A stretch of 64,000 bases of DNA from Ichthyophis bannanicus (Eukaryota > Chordata > Amphibia > Gymnophiona > Ichthyophiidae), in the NCBI GenBank assembly GCA_033557465.1, contig CM066043.1:83668662-83732661 (forward strand). Reading direction: 5' to 3'. Positions 21,791 through 33,049 of the stretch are shown here, piece by piece (within the stretch, counting starts at the first letter, position 1; each line of letters starts with the position of its first letter). The notes below the pieces were generated by a model. That model was not told the origin of the DNA, did not search any database, and saw nothing but the letters and a program-made list of their open reading frames with translations. Both the position numbers and the translations under genes were made by a program.

Positions 21791-22559
21791 GGGCCAGTGA
21801 CTGCCCACTGCCCTCCCACTCTCCTCCCCCATGGCGCTTATTCCCCGCCCCATCTAACTTCCCTGCACATCTAACGTCCCTGTCCAGCATGTCTATGAGC
21901 CGATTCATGAGCCAAATCACTGTTCAGCTGGCCCGTGCACGTGTCCAGCATGAGGCCTATGCACAGGAGCAGGCATGGGCCATACTGTGTGGCAGAGAAA
22001 CACATCCCCACTAATAGTACGGGATATGGGTAAACGCTGCAGTCGTTTTGGACATCCCCACATTCGCCATATTCTGGAAAGTTGCACATCTCAGATCCTG
22101 TCTGTCTCCGCAATCTAGCATCCATGCCACCTCAATTAAACTGTGCGTCTCCTAAACTGCTCTTCTCACTGACACTGTTGTGCTGGTGCAAACTAGACAT
22201 AAATACTGATGATACATAAATGCTGATGCAAACTAGACTAGATATACTAGTCTGTTTCATGCTCAGAACATTGCAAAGTAGTCTCAGTGCACTTTAAGAT
22301 ATTATAAGATCAAGTAGATATTAACATGTTTGGCATTCCTAACAGGGGCTATACATTTCAAACAAAGGTAAGAGTTTGTGGCTTTTTAAATTATAGCTCT
22401 CTGCCTGGGAGCTCTTAAAATGGTTTTAGTACATTTTTAAAACAAAGTTACATTATTTGTGGTGCTTTAGTTTAAAAGGGGAAATATTTTCTTTAGTGGG
22501 GTAGGTTTAAAACTCTACTTTAGTATCTTTCTCAGCTCTTTGAAGCTACTGACACCTCA
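21791..22559. other. No gene recognised
   Basis: Mostly AT-rich unassigned DNA; nothing beyond a few short open frames. Confidence 0.35.
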
Positions 22560-22751
22560 TCAGATGTTAGTTCCCTCCCCCCCCCCCAACTTCCACCTGC
22601 CCCTAGTGAGCAGTCTTGCTTTATAGGGCACCTCCCCAATTAACTACACACGGGGACTTGGAACAGCACATTTTGAACATACTTAAAGAGATTTAACTGC
22701 TTTTTCTCTGAAAGGACAGCTGGGAAACCAGCTGATACTTTTGCTTTAACA

Positions 22752-23138
22752 CAGGGGTCACCAACCTGCGGCCCGCAGGCCGCATGCGGCCCATGAGGTC
22801 CCTTCGTGCGGCCCGCGAGGCTCTACCCCAGTTAACATTACGTGCGGCCCGCCAAGGATTCCCGCCATTGTATCCACGCGCTCGCAGCTCACCGACGACC
22901 ACCTGCAAGCATCCCTTCTCCTGTCAGTGTCATCTGTGAAGCCGGACTTTAAGCGTTTGTCTGCTAGCATGAATCATCAGCCATCTCATTAAATTCAATA
23001 AAGGTGATCAGCCATTGTTTTCATCATTTTGCGTTTGTTGTTTTTTTTCGCGGGGGCAGGGAGAAGGGGGGTGCGGCCCGCGAGGCTCCCGGTAGTCAGC
23101 TGTGCGGCCCGCGGCCCTCTGGAGGTTGGTGACCCCAG
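22752..23138. mobile_element. 387 bp non-autonomous hAT element
   Basis: It begins CAGGGGTCACCAACCT and ends with the inverted AGGTTGGTGACCCCAG. It is flanked by a perfect 8 bp duplication CTTTAACA at 22744-22751 and 23139-23146, which is the hAT signature. Inside, TGCGGCCCGC-type words recur about six times near both ends. Removing it restores continuous CR1 leader sequence just before the ORF1 start at 23173. Confidence 0.93.
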
Positions 23139-23172
23139 CTTTAACAGATACCCAAGCTCCATCAACTGAACA

Positions 23173-24093
23173 ATGGCTGGGAAAAATTGTATTGCCAAAG
23201 CTGTTGCCCCCATTACAGCTTCTGCATCTGTCCAGACAGAGGTTCCAATGCCAATTGAAGGACCAGTTCCATGTGCAGGATGCCTGCAGTCAGAAGCTCT
23301 CAGGAAACAAGTGGAGGAACTTAGAGAGGAAGTGGCGAGGCTGAGGAGTATTCAAGAGAATGAGAAGTACATTGATGAGATGCTTCATGCAACATCCAAG
23401 CTCTCCAGCAGAGGAGAAGATAGGAGTCTACAGAATGACAAAGGTTGGACACACGTCACCAGGGCCTGCAGAATCACCAATCCAACTTCTCCCGCCCTTG
23501 AATTGAAGAACCATTATGCAGCCCTGGAAGTGGAGGAGGTGAAAGCATCCCTGGAAAGGGAAGAACCAGAGTTGCAGAATCAGTGATCACAAGGAAGTGA
23601 AGAGTAGTGGTGGTTGGTGACTCTCTTCTGAGGGATACTGAGGCATCCATCTGCTGACCAGGCTTGATGTCCAGAGAGGTATGCTGTCTGACAGGTGCCA
23701 AAATCCAAGATGTTATGGAGGGTTTGCCGAGACTCATCAAGCCCACTTACTATTACCCAATGTTGCTAATCCATGTTGGCACAAATGATATTGCCAGGTA
23801 TCCCTCTGAGCATATCAAAAGTGACTTCATGGCTCTGTGACAGAGGGTGAAGCAGATAGGGGTGCAGGTGGTGTTCTCTTCAATTCTCCCTGTAGAAGGT
23901 AAAGCCCAAGGCAGAGAAACTCGCATCCGGGAGATGAATGCATGGCTGTGTGGATGGTGTCGTTGAGAGCGTTTTGGTTTCCTGGACCATGGGATGCTAT
24001 TCCAAGGGTTACAGAGCAGAGATGGCATCCATCTGTCCAAGAAAGGTTGACGTGTCTTCAGTAGCAGACAGGCTAATCTACTGAAGAGGGCTT
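23173..24093 (+). pseudogene. CR1 ORF1: coiled coil plus SGNH/GDSL esterase, broken
   Basis: CR1 ORF1 proteins bind element RNA and often carry a lipase-like esterase domain. The first frame (23173-23586) has a CxxC-containing segment (PCAGCLQSEAL) and a coiled-coil stretch (KQVEELREEVARLRSIQENE). After a frame change near 23586, the frame from 23604 reads VVVVGDSLLRDTEA (GDS nucleophile block), IHVGTNDIARY and, near 24020, SRDGIHLSKKG (the Asp-His block). Stops within this frame lie at about 23652, 23838 and 23965, and others follow near the end. The catalytic motifs survive although the frame does not. Confidence 0.82.
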
Positions 24094-24099
24094 GATTCA

Positions 24100-26205
24100 T
24101 TGGGGATGAGTGAAGAAAGCCCCCAGGTAAGTGAAACATTAAATACCTCTATGGAAATGGGTAAAAGGAAAAGCATATGGAAAGCGGTATGTATAAATGC
24201 CTGTAGCATGGGAAATAAGATCCCAGATATTGAAGCTTTAATGGGAGTGGCTGACTTGGATTTAGTGCAAGTTACAGAAACATGGTTCACAGAAAACCAT
24301 GACTGGGATGTACTATATCAGGCTATACTTTATTCAGAAAAGACAGATAGGAAGAAGGGGAGGAGGAGTGATTCTATATGTAAAAAATAATATTAAATTT
24401 TGGAACTACAGATCTAAAAGGGAGAGAGGAGGCACTGTAGGTTAAACTAGAAAGAGGGAAAGAGAAATCTATTTGCATTGGTGTGATATACAGACCTCCC
24501 TCACAGGGGGAAGAGGTGGACGGAGAGTTAATTGAAGGCATACGCAGCATTACTAGGAAAGGGGAAATGCTAGTGATAGGGGATTTCAGTATGCCAGATG
24601 TTGATTGGCTGCAGTATAATCTAGAAGTAAGGAGATCCTGGACTCTCTACAGGGAGAACTATTCAGGTAACTGGTAACAGAACCCACAAATGAAGGGGCC
24701 ATACTGGACTTGGTGCTTACCAATGGTGAAAGTGTTTCTGATGTTACAGTGTGAGATCATTTTGTATCCAGTGATCACCAGATGGTGTGGTTCAGTATTA
24801 GGACTAGGGCTGTTAAAATCCATTCAAAAGTGAGGGCCTTAGACTTTAGGAAAACAAACTTTGCCAAGATGGGCCAATACCTCAGGGAGTCGTTAGCGGG
24901 ATGGGAACAGCTGGGGGATGTAGAAAAACAGTGAGCAAAACTGAAAGGGGATATTTTAATTACAACCAACCTTTCTGTTAAAATGGTAAATAAAGGTAAA
25001 AGGAAAAGGAGACCGCTATGGTTTTCGAAAGAAGTAGCTGAAAAAGTGAAGAAAAAGAGGTAGGCCTTCATGAAATACAAGAGATCACGGAGAGAGGGAG
25101 ACAGGCATCTATATTTGGAAAAACTTAGAGAAGCTAGCAAAATAGTCAGGAAAGCAAAGATTCAAAAAGAGAAGGAAATAGCCAATGCAGTAAAATGGGG
25201 GGATAAGCCTAGTGGTAGAGCAACTGCCTAGTACCCAGAAGATCAAGGGTTCGATTCCCACTGGCACTCCTTGTGACCTTGGGCAAGTCACTTTATCCTC
25301 CATTGCCTCGGAAGAAAAGGCTGGCAATCTACTTCCGGTGATACATTGCCAAGAAAACCCAGAGGTAGCTGGGTCTCTATGAGTCAACACTGACTTGATG
25401 GCACTAAAAAAAAAAAAAGACATTTTTCAGATATGTTAGTGAAAAGAGGAAGGGCAAAAGTGGTATTGTCAGACTCAAGGGTGAAGGGGAGGAATATGTA
25501 GAAGCTGATGAGGATAAAGTGGAATTGCTTAACAAATATTTCTGTTCTGTGTTCACAGATGAAGAACCAGGAGCAGAACCTCAGAAAACGCCCACAAACA
25601 GGAACCGTAGCGAGGGGAATCGTGAACAATTTTCAGAAGACTGTGTTCATGAGAAATTAGCTAAACTTAAAGTAGACAAAGCGATGGGACCGGATGGGAT
25701 ACATCCTAGAATACTGAGGGAACTTTGGATCATTCTAGCAGCTCCACTGACTGACCTTTTCAATGCATCATTGGAGTTGGGAGTGGTGCCTAAGGAGAGA
25801 GAGGCACATGCGGTCCCTTTACACAAAAGTGGAAGTAAGGATGTGGTTGAAAACTACAGGCTGGTTAGTTTTTTGGTGGTGAGTAAATTGGAAGCGCTGC
25901 TGAGAAAATAGTGAGGTTTCTGGAGTCCAGCGGATTACAGGATCCGAGGCAGCATGGATTCACCAGAGGCAGGTCTTGTTAGACAAATCTGATTGATTTC
26001 TTTGACTGGGTGACCAGGAAGTTGGACCGAGGGAGAGCCCTAAATGTGGTGTATTTAGATTTCAGTAAAGTCTTTGACACCATTCCTCACAGGCGACTTA
26101 TAAACAAACTGAACACCCTAGAGGTGGACCCTAAAGTTACTGCTTGGGTTAGAAATTGGTTGAGTGGGAGGCGACAAAGGGTACAGGCAAATGGAGCTCA
26201 CTCTT
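24100..26205 (+). pseudogene. CR1 ORF2: endonuclease and partial reverse transcriptase
   Basis: The endonuclease shows CINACSMGNKIPDIEAL (the usual NARS is NACS), QVTETWF, IYRPPSQG and VIGDFSMPDVDW, where the catalytic Asn of GDFN is Ser. Several frameshifts lie between 24390 and 25420. The RT fingers follow in 25519-25911 (VELLNKYFCSVFTDE, MGPDGIHPRIL, VENYRLVSF) and the palm begins in 26010-26205 with VYLDFSKVFDTIPH. The catalytic YADD box is absent because the copy stops first. It is dead through frameshifts, a SINE insertion and loss of the 3' half. Confidence 0.85.
25208..25419 (+). repeat. SINE with RTE-type tail inside CR1 ORF2
   Basis: The head is 5' trimmed (CCTAGTGGTAGAGCAAC), with a strong B box GGTTCGATTCCC, core CCTTGGGCAAGTCACTTTA and tail GAGTCAACACTGACTTGATGG, then a run of 13 A. 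It splits the CR1 reading ...VKWGDK from TFFRYVSEK, so it is younger than the CR1. Confidence 0.88.
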
Positions 26206-26305
26206 AGCTTAGGGTGCATGTTTCTATTTTGTCTTTAGACTTATTTCATTTTAAAATGCTGAAAAGAAAGTGTGTTTTTTATGACCAGCTACAAAATGAA
26301 TAATG

Positions 26306-26860
26306 ATGTTGTTGTTGTTAAGTGCCATCAAGTCAGTGTCGACTCATGGCGACCCTCTGGATAGTTGCCCTAAATTGTCTTCAGTCAGGCAGCTCATTCA
26401 TTGTTGACAGACTGGCACGCGTAGCTGCTGTTATTTTATCGATCCATCTCATTGCTGGCCTTCCTCTTTTGTGTTGACCTTCTACCTTGCCAAGCACGAT
26501 GTCTTTCTCTAATGATCTCTCTCTTCGCATGATGTGTCCAAAATATGAAAGTCAAAGTTGTCATCTGAGCTTCTAAAGAAAGCTTAGGTTTGATGATCTC
26601 TAGTACTGACTGGTTTGTTCTTCGGGCAGTCCATGGTATACACAGTATTTGTCGCGAGCACCATAATTCAAAGGCATCAGTTTTCTTCCTGTCTTTCTTT
26701 TTCACTGTCCAACTTTCACATCCATATGATGTTATTGAAAATGCCATGGCTTGAACAAGTCAAATCTTTGAATGGAGAGAGATGCCTCTGCTCTTGAGAA
26801 TCTTGTCTAGGTCCTTCATTAAGAAACATTCTGGTGATAGCACAGTGTTTTGTAACAAAT
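26306..26860 (-). mobile_element. RTE (BovB-like) LINE, 3' end
   Basis: On the minus strand the frame from 26747 reads SYGCESWTVKKKDRKKTDAF followed by ELWCSRQILCIPWTARRTNQ, the hallmark C-terminal region of RTE/BovB ORF2. Upstream (to about 26860) is MKDLDKILKSRGISLHSKI. The 3' end reads GCCATGAGTCGACACTGAC and TTGATGGCACTTAAC, then a CAA repeat at about 26306-26320. This end is the probable source of the tail on the SINEs at 4508, 20811 and 25208. It is strongly 5' truncated. Confidence 0.9.
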
Positions 26861-26948
26861 GCTGGTCTTCCTTTTTAATCGCACATAGAGGAAAGGGTGA
26901 CATTGTTCAGCACCTAAGGGCAGATGTAAGTGCTTCTTCAAGTGTGCA

Positions 26949-27240
26949 GTGGAGGAGTGGCCTAGTGGTTGGGGCAAGGTACTTCAGGCCGGAAGGTCGG
27001 GGGTTCAAATCCCACTAGAAGACAGCAACCTTGGGCCGGAAGGACTGGGGTTTCTAGTCCCACAGGTGCTCCTTGTGATCTTGGGCAAGCCACTTAACCC
27101 TCCATAGCCCATGTTCCCTGTAAAATAGTTATCTCCAAGTTATAATGCCCTGTTCAATGTAATTTCAGTTTGTTCAATGTAAACCGCACTGATGTAGAAT
27201 AGCACGGTATATAAGAGAATGTAATAAATAATATAAATAA
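26949..27240 (+). repeat. SINE with L2-type tail
   Basis: Head GGCCTAGTGGTTGGGGCA, B-box-like GGGTTCAAATCCC, a partial internal duplication (CCTTGGGCCGGAAGGAC), core TCTTGGGCAAGCCACTTAA, and tail TGTAAACCGCACTGATG, GCACGGTATATAAG and AATAAATAAT. The same longer subfamily occurs on the minus strand at 37985. Confidence 0.85.
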
Positions 27241-27259
27241 GTGGAAATGTAACTTCTTT

Positions 27260-28890
27260 TTTTAAAAGTCAAACTTTTGATGAGAAAACTCAGTTACTGG
27301 CCACAACTGAGGATGCATGGGCTTACCACTGTGTTGCCCATAAATAACCATTCTGTTTGGTCATCAAACTGTACTTCATTGTTGAAAAAATGTTTTCATG
27401 AAAAATACTCTTGTGCATGAATCAAAATGGAAGCAATCGTCTGTAATGTTTTCAAACCTATTGATTCCCTCGAGAGACCTTTCTGAGACAAGATTTTTTA
27501 ACAGTTTTTTTGTGATTGCTCAAACCATGGAAGCATTAAAATGTGCCCTATTTTAGTAAGATACTTTCTTCCTGAAAAAGGGGTTCATGTAAAAGTTCTT
27601 GATGTCCATGAAGTTAAAGGCAAAACCTCAGACATTCTTTCCAAGTGCATTCTTGATACAGTTGAGTCCAATGGGCTAAGATCCAAAGTTTTGGCATTGT
27701 GTGCTGACAATACCAATTGCAATTTTGGTGAGGCTGCTAGGAGAGGTAGTAACAATATATTTTAGAAGTTGCAAAAAGATTTAGGAAGTAATTTATTTGG
27801 TGCAAACTATGCAGTTCACATTGCTCACAATTCTTTTAGCACTGCTGCCGAATGCCTGCCATTTGACATTGAAGTTGACAAGATATTCAGACATTTTCAC
27901 ATTTATACAGTGAGAACTGAAGAATTTAAAGAGATGTGTGACTTGATTGAGAGTGAGTATCAAAAGCTCCTCAGATACAGTATCACCATACCAGCCATAG
28001 AGAGGTTAATTAACATGTTCTAACCAGTGAAATCATATTTTCTGAGCCAGGAAAAATGCCCAGTTATCATCAAAACCCTTTTTGAGAATGAATCAGCAGA
28101 AGTTTGGCTGTACTTTCTGCACAGTCAGGCAGTGATTTTCCAAAATGTGACTTTAAAAATTGAGTCTCAAAAAATCTCAATGACAGAGGTGGCTGGAATA
28201 ATTAGTGACCTTAGAAACAAGTTAGTAACTAGGAAGAATGAAGTAGTTTTGCCTCTCATAATCAGAAAGAAGATAAAAGATCTTAAAGAAGAGAACAGCA
28301 TTGATGAAGAAGATTTCAAGCAATCTGTGTCATCTTTCTACACAACTTGCATTGATTACTTGGATCAGTGGATCACTCGCTTCCAGGAGATTAGGAAACA
28401 ACAGCGGACTCTCCTTCAAAAACAACTAGAGTGGCGTGAGCTAGAGTCGTCTTTAGAATAAGTTTTGTCTACCAGACCTGGTCTAGAGTCAGTAAAAAAT
28501 GATACTGAACTGTTTGATGAGTTCTCTTAAGTCATTTGTTTCTGAAGAAAAAGTTCAAGAATGGGAAAAAAAGACACCACAGTTGATGAAAAATGGAAAG
28601 AGCTGTTTGGACACCTCAAAAGGAATGAGATACTATATAAAAATGTATGCAAACTGGTTGAATTGTTTTTAATGTTTGCCAGGTTCCAATGCACCAACTT
28701 TTCAATCATGAACAAAGCGTGGTTTACAGAACAAACTCAATTGCATGTAGAGACTCGCATATCTAATGACTGTAAAGTACAATTTTGAGTTGAGTTGCCC
28801 AGAGGTTTTTAATTATCTTAGTGGAAATGTTACTATTTTGAAGAAATTTCACTGTAGAGAAGTACAACAAGTAGTCCTGATTGGCACATC
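27260..28890 (+). pseudogene. hAT transposase, inactivated
   Basis: The protein would cut and paste a hAT DNA transposon. One frame runs from about 27514 to 28786. It starts with DCSNHGSIKMCPILVRYFLP (first catalytic Asp codon 27514-27516). It continues with ALCADNTNCNFGEA (second Asp) and AVHIAHNSF, and ends in the dimerisation region with WEKKDTTVDEKWKE and VELFLMFARFQCTNFSIMNK. It is interrupted by in-frame stops at about 27763, 28021, 28459, 28528 and 28540, with almost no frameshift until about 28780. Weak similarity upstream (AIVCNVFKPIDS) reaches 27260. In relatives the C-terminal block has an acidic residue where this copy reads CTNF, so the third catalytic residue appears lost. No terminal repeats were found. 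Confidence 0.85.
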
Positions 28891-28994
28891 TGTAAGTAAA
28901 GTTATAAACCTAGCTTACCAATTAAAATGTTGTGTTAAAATTACAATTATAATTATAAACATATTTTTAATTTTCCTTAACTTTGAACTCTAAT

Positions 28995-31040
28995 CTAGAT
29001 TGAGTGTCCCGTATTTGAACTTAGAAAAGATGGTCAGGTTAGATGTAGGCTGCATGGCACGATCTGGGGAATGTTGGCACAATAGCTGTCAGGTCTCCCA
29101 GTGCCTGGCACAGCTGATGTATGGCTGCCCTATCACAGTGGCACCTGGTCTCACTGTCGTCATCCATAAGGTCCAGGAACTGGCCAGGCGTTCTCTCTCT
29201 CTCACTTGCAGGGACAAATTGTAGAACACAACAGAATATGTTCTAAGTACCGGCCTTATTCCATGTCTCTGGCAGGAATAACCAGCATTCTGTGGGGAAG
29301 TCCAAAAATATACATGGGCCTTTCTGTCTCTGGGGCAAACCACGCCCCTGTTCCGCCCCTCCAGGGCATATTCTGCCATCCCCATGCAAGCAAGATAAAT
29401 GGGTGTGCCATGTACCCAAATACATTCATAGATATTTCTGACGCATAAATATCCACGGCACACGTAGAAGCCCTTACACAGCTTCTGGAATGACCCTAAT
29501 ACAATATAATGCGGTCACCGCCACTACATATAGCAGCAATATTCAGTTAGTATCTAGATTTCTAAGCAGATAAATTTAAGGCTGTTTTTGCAGGCTTAAC
29601 TTAAACATTTTTCAAAATGTGCATGTAAATTGTGACTCCACCTATGCTCTGGCCAGACCCTGTCCCAGAATACACCTACACATGTGTGGCATAAAAGTAC
29701 GTCCCTTCTTATCACCATATGTACTTTTATGCACATATCCCCTGAGATAATTTTATAACAGCCCATTTTCTTGCATAAAAAGACCTCTACACATAAAAGA
29801 TCTTTTATAAAATGATCACCATAGTTTCATGGCAGTAAGAGGGATATTTGCCAGTAGTATCTGCATTGTGTTACTGAAATTTAGCAACAGCTGCTAAAGA
29901 CATAAGTCTGTTAGACTATTTGGCCCCAAGAACTTAAGCAAGGAAGTATCCCCAGGCTCGTTACCAGCAGGGTAGTCTACATTTAAGCTTCCTCACCAGC
30001 ACTGTTAAAACAGGAAATATATTGCTCCTTCAGTTTGGCTTTTGGTGAATATTAGTTTGCAATGCATTTGTTTTTTTAGTGGCTGCTTTGCACACAGTTT
30101 TGGTAGTGCATTAGCAACTTCTTTCCATTTGCAGTGCTGACTCGCATTCTAGTAAACAAACAACAATAAAATGGCTTTGTCCAACTTCCAACCAATTTTA
30201 TGGAAACCTTGATCAATTGGGGTTTAAAAGAAAAAAAAAAGTTTCATTCAGATGGCTGGCTTCCAGAATGGCTGCTGATAGCTCTGCGATGGAAGATGGA
30301 CCATTTTCATTGACTGATCTTGACAAGTAGAGCTTTTCATTACTGTATGTATTGATACAAGATACAGCGACAAGTCAAAACAAGAGCCAAACTGTGCAGT
30401 TGTAAAGATTTATATACACATCCAGGAAAGGCTTTCAGTCCGTCAATCAGAATGTTCTGTTAACCCCATCCATTTTATAAAATAGATCCCATCCTTCCCA
30501 GCACTTTACTTAATCATGTACCTTCACCGTCAAACTTGACGGAATTCTTTGAGGTGACTGGAATAGAAGATAAAAAGGAGTGTACTAGATTTGGTCTATC
30601 TGGATTCTAGTAAAGTCAGTGGTACTGTTCCACAGCTTGGTGGTAAGCAAGCTAGCAGCCTGGAAGTTGGAAGAAAATTGAAAAACCAGATGAGAACTTA
30701 ATTTGGTAATAGGATTCACAAAATAGTAGCCAATGGGATCTTCTCTGGTGAAGGAAAAATAACAATCCACATGCTAAAGGGATAATGCCAGGTTCAATAC
30801 TTAGTGTCCTCACAGGTGACTTGCAGAGGGGCACGAAGGGAAATGATGCAATATGGCACAAAGTGGCAGTTGCAGCCCCAGACAGCAGTGGTTCAACAGT
30901 ATTAGGCTTTCAAGAAGGCTGAGGTTAAATCCAAAACTTCAATGAGTGCGGGGAAGCCAGAATTTCTTTCACCACAGCATCACTAACTTTGGTGACTGGA
31001 TTATTGCAAAATTTGGTAGTAAGTCATATAAAGAAATTTA
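28995..31040. other. No gene; AT-rich repeat debris
   Basis: 29490-29830 resembles the dispersed AT-rich repeat with TTTTATAA phrases seen near 3915, 6170 and 8435, and may be an old MITE. Open frames at 29089-29463 and their shadows have no family motif. Confidence 0.35.
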
Positions 31041-31478
31041 GGGGTACTTTTACTAAAGGGTGCTATGGTGTTGCGCCTAATGTGGCAAAAGCACTGAAAT
31101 GATGGCACGTTAGGTGCAACACTGCCATTTTAACTGTGGAAAGTGTCTTCCTGCCAGTTAACATGAAGCCCTGTCCCATAGCGTGTGTGGTGGTAGCATG
31201 GGTGTACCTACCGCTTTCCACTGAGGTTGCGTTAGGTGATCCCATACTAATGCAGTTAGCACGCGGTGTGAACCTCACACTACGAGCACAAAGTACATCA
31301 TGCCAACTATCTGCCTCAACCCTGCCCACTCACACACTTAACACCCATTGGACCATAAGCACGGAATTTGTCACGCGCTGTTTTGGCCCCACACTAACTA
31401 GCAACGCGCGTCCCAAAGCCCATTCAGTGCATGCCAGAATACATGTTGCCAGCTATCTCTCTTTAGTAAAAGGGCCCC
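31041..31478. mobile_element. 438 bp MITE with TTA duplication
   Basis: The left end is GGGGTACTTTTACTAAAGGG; the reverse complement of the right end is GGGGCCCTTTTACTAAAG. TTA lies at 31038-31040 and 31479-31481. This is the Harbinger-like arrangement also seen at 18790. The 123-codon open frame inside (31136-31507) crosses the element boundary and is not a gene. Confidence 0.85.
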
Positions 31479-31481
31479 TTA

Positions 31482-32444
31482 ATGTTATAGATGTTAACTT
31501 ATACTGATGCCATGTAGTAGCTCATTGTTATATTTCACTGTTTCCTACTTCCTTTGTCGCTGTCACCTTTGATCTTCTGATGCAATATAGTTGGAGCACA
31601 GAAAACATGGTGTGTGACACTTAAGGGCTTAACTATTAATTTGGTAAGAAGCAAAGATGAAAATGACTTGCTAGCAGTGGCGATGGAAGATTTTGGGCAT
31701 GCTTGGAACAAATGTTGCGGATAGTGGTGGACAAAAGGGAGACATGTAAAGACATGGGGTTAACGAATTGGATGAATGTTTATTATGCAAACTAGATGGA
31801 CCATTGTGATCTGAATCTGCCATCATGCAAAGGCACGTTTTAGACGCTGCATGGAGACTGGAATTGAGATATCAGTGTCGCGATGTACAAAATTCTGCCA
31901 GAATTTTAGAAAAGTCTCTTTCAAACATAGAGCCTTTACTAAAATATCAATATGGAGGTGCAGGAGTGCATATACATGTGCCAATATGTGAAGTCGGAGA
32001 AGCCATTTTACAAACCTACATGTGGGGAAAATCAATGGAGGCAACTTGGCACCTTCCGCTTGTAAGTGCCAGCAGTTACACATGAAAGCAGTGGAGTAAT
32101 AATTTCTGCATTTAGATCCTGGCCCTTAGATGTAGCTTGTCGATTTTGCAATCCTACCACACATTTGCAGGAAATGTCAATTAACTTCAGAGGCTGCTAT
32201 CTTTATTTAAGTGGAGATGAACAAGGGGTGATTAAGAAGGATAACTCCTTAATCCCCCTTGCAAAAGGGTTGGCCAAAACAAGTACTTTTTAAAACTTAA
32301 ATGTGCCAGCGAGCAGGTGCAGATCCTGATGTGGACAATTTTGGAAATACACTTGTATTCCCTATATGAAATGGGGAATACACGTGTAAATTTATGACCC
32401 ATCCAGGCCACTTCCTAATTACTTCCCTGACAAGCCCCTAGGAT
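31482..32444. other. No gene recognised
   Basis: Unassigned AT-rich DNA. Overlapping 86-codon frames on both strands at 31823-32085 have no family motif. Confidence 0.35.
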
Positions 32445-32830
32445 AGAGTCAGTCCAGAGAGTGGCTAGTAAAACGGACAGCATTCTTCGTCATAAGGCAT
32501 ATGAGGATAGACAAAGATATTAATATTTATACTTTGGAAGAAAGGCGATTGAGAGGAGATTTGAATAGAAACCTATAAATACCTCCATGGCATAAATGCA
32601 CAGGAGGAGAACGTCTTTCAGTCAATAGAAAGCTCTGTAACAAGGGATCATAAGATGAAGGTAAAAGGGGATAGACTGAGGAATATTTTGTGGAAATATT
32701 TCTTTACAGAAAAAATGGTAGATGCGTGGAATAGTCTTCCAGTGAAGGTAGTAGAGACAAAGACTGTATCTGAATTCAAGAAAGCATGGGACAAATACAG
32801 AGGATCTCTAAGGGAATAAAGAGACTGTAA
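32445..32830 (+). mobile_element. CR1-clade LINE, 3'-terminal coding fragment
   Basis: Translating with small frame changes gives RVASKTDSILRHKAYEDRQR, YTLEERRLRGDLN and WKYFFTEKMVDAWNSLPVKV, then VSEFKKAWDKYRG before a stop near 32818. This is the conserved C-terminal end of CR1 ORF2. It is the part missing from both larger CR1 copies in the window. It is too diverged and distant to be assigned to either. Confidence 0.75.
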
Positions 32831-33049
32831 AATTAAGTAGTTGCTGTCATTTTTCTCTGTTTGTATTTTTCTATCCATGTGTAAATTGAGCTCTTTCTAA
32901 AATTGCTATTTACATGATGGAAATAAGATATAAGCCTTCTAAAATACCTGGGAACTTTTGAGTTTTGATCCCATGAGATTGGGATAGATTATTAGGGAAA
33001 GGGAATGAAAAGAGGAACAAACTTTCTCTGCTGTCCTGGCATTTATTAA

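Larger units (their letters stand above)
22560..26205 (+). mobile_element. CR1-clade LINE, 3' truncated and interrupted
   Basis: It contains a 5' leader, ORF1 with coiled coil and esterase, and ORF2 with endonuclease and the start of the reverse transcriptase. It is interrupted by a hAT MITE (22752-23138) and a SINE (25208-25419). The homology stops at 26205, in the middle of the RT palm just after VQANGAHS, so the 3' half is missing. That is unusual, because CR1 copies normally lose the 5' end. The 22560 start is a guess from where the sequence changes character. Confidence 0.85.

Noticed and set aside
25208..27240. tRNA genes at the strong B boxes (GGTTCGATTCCC, GGTTCAAATCCC)
   Set aside because: No cloverleaf can be completed; each is followed by the SINE core and a LINE tail.
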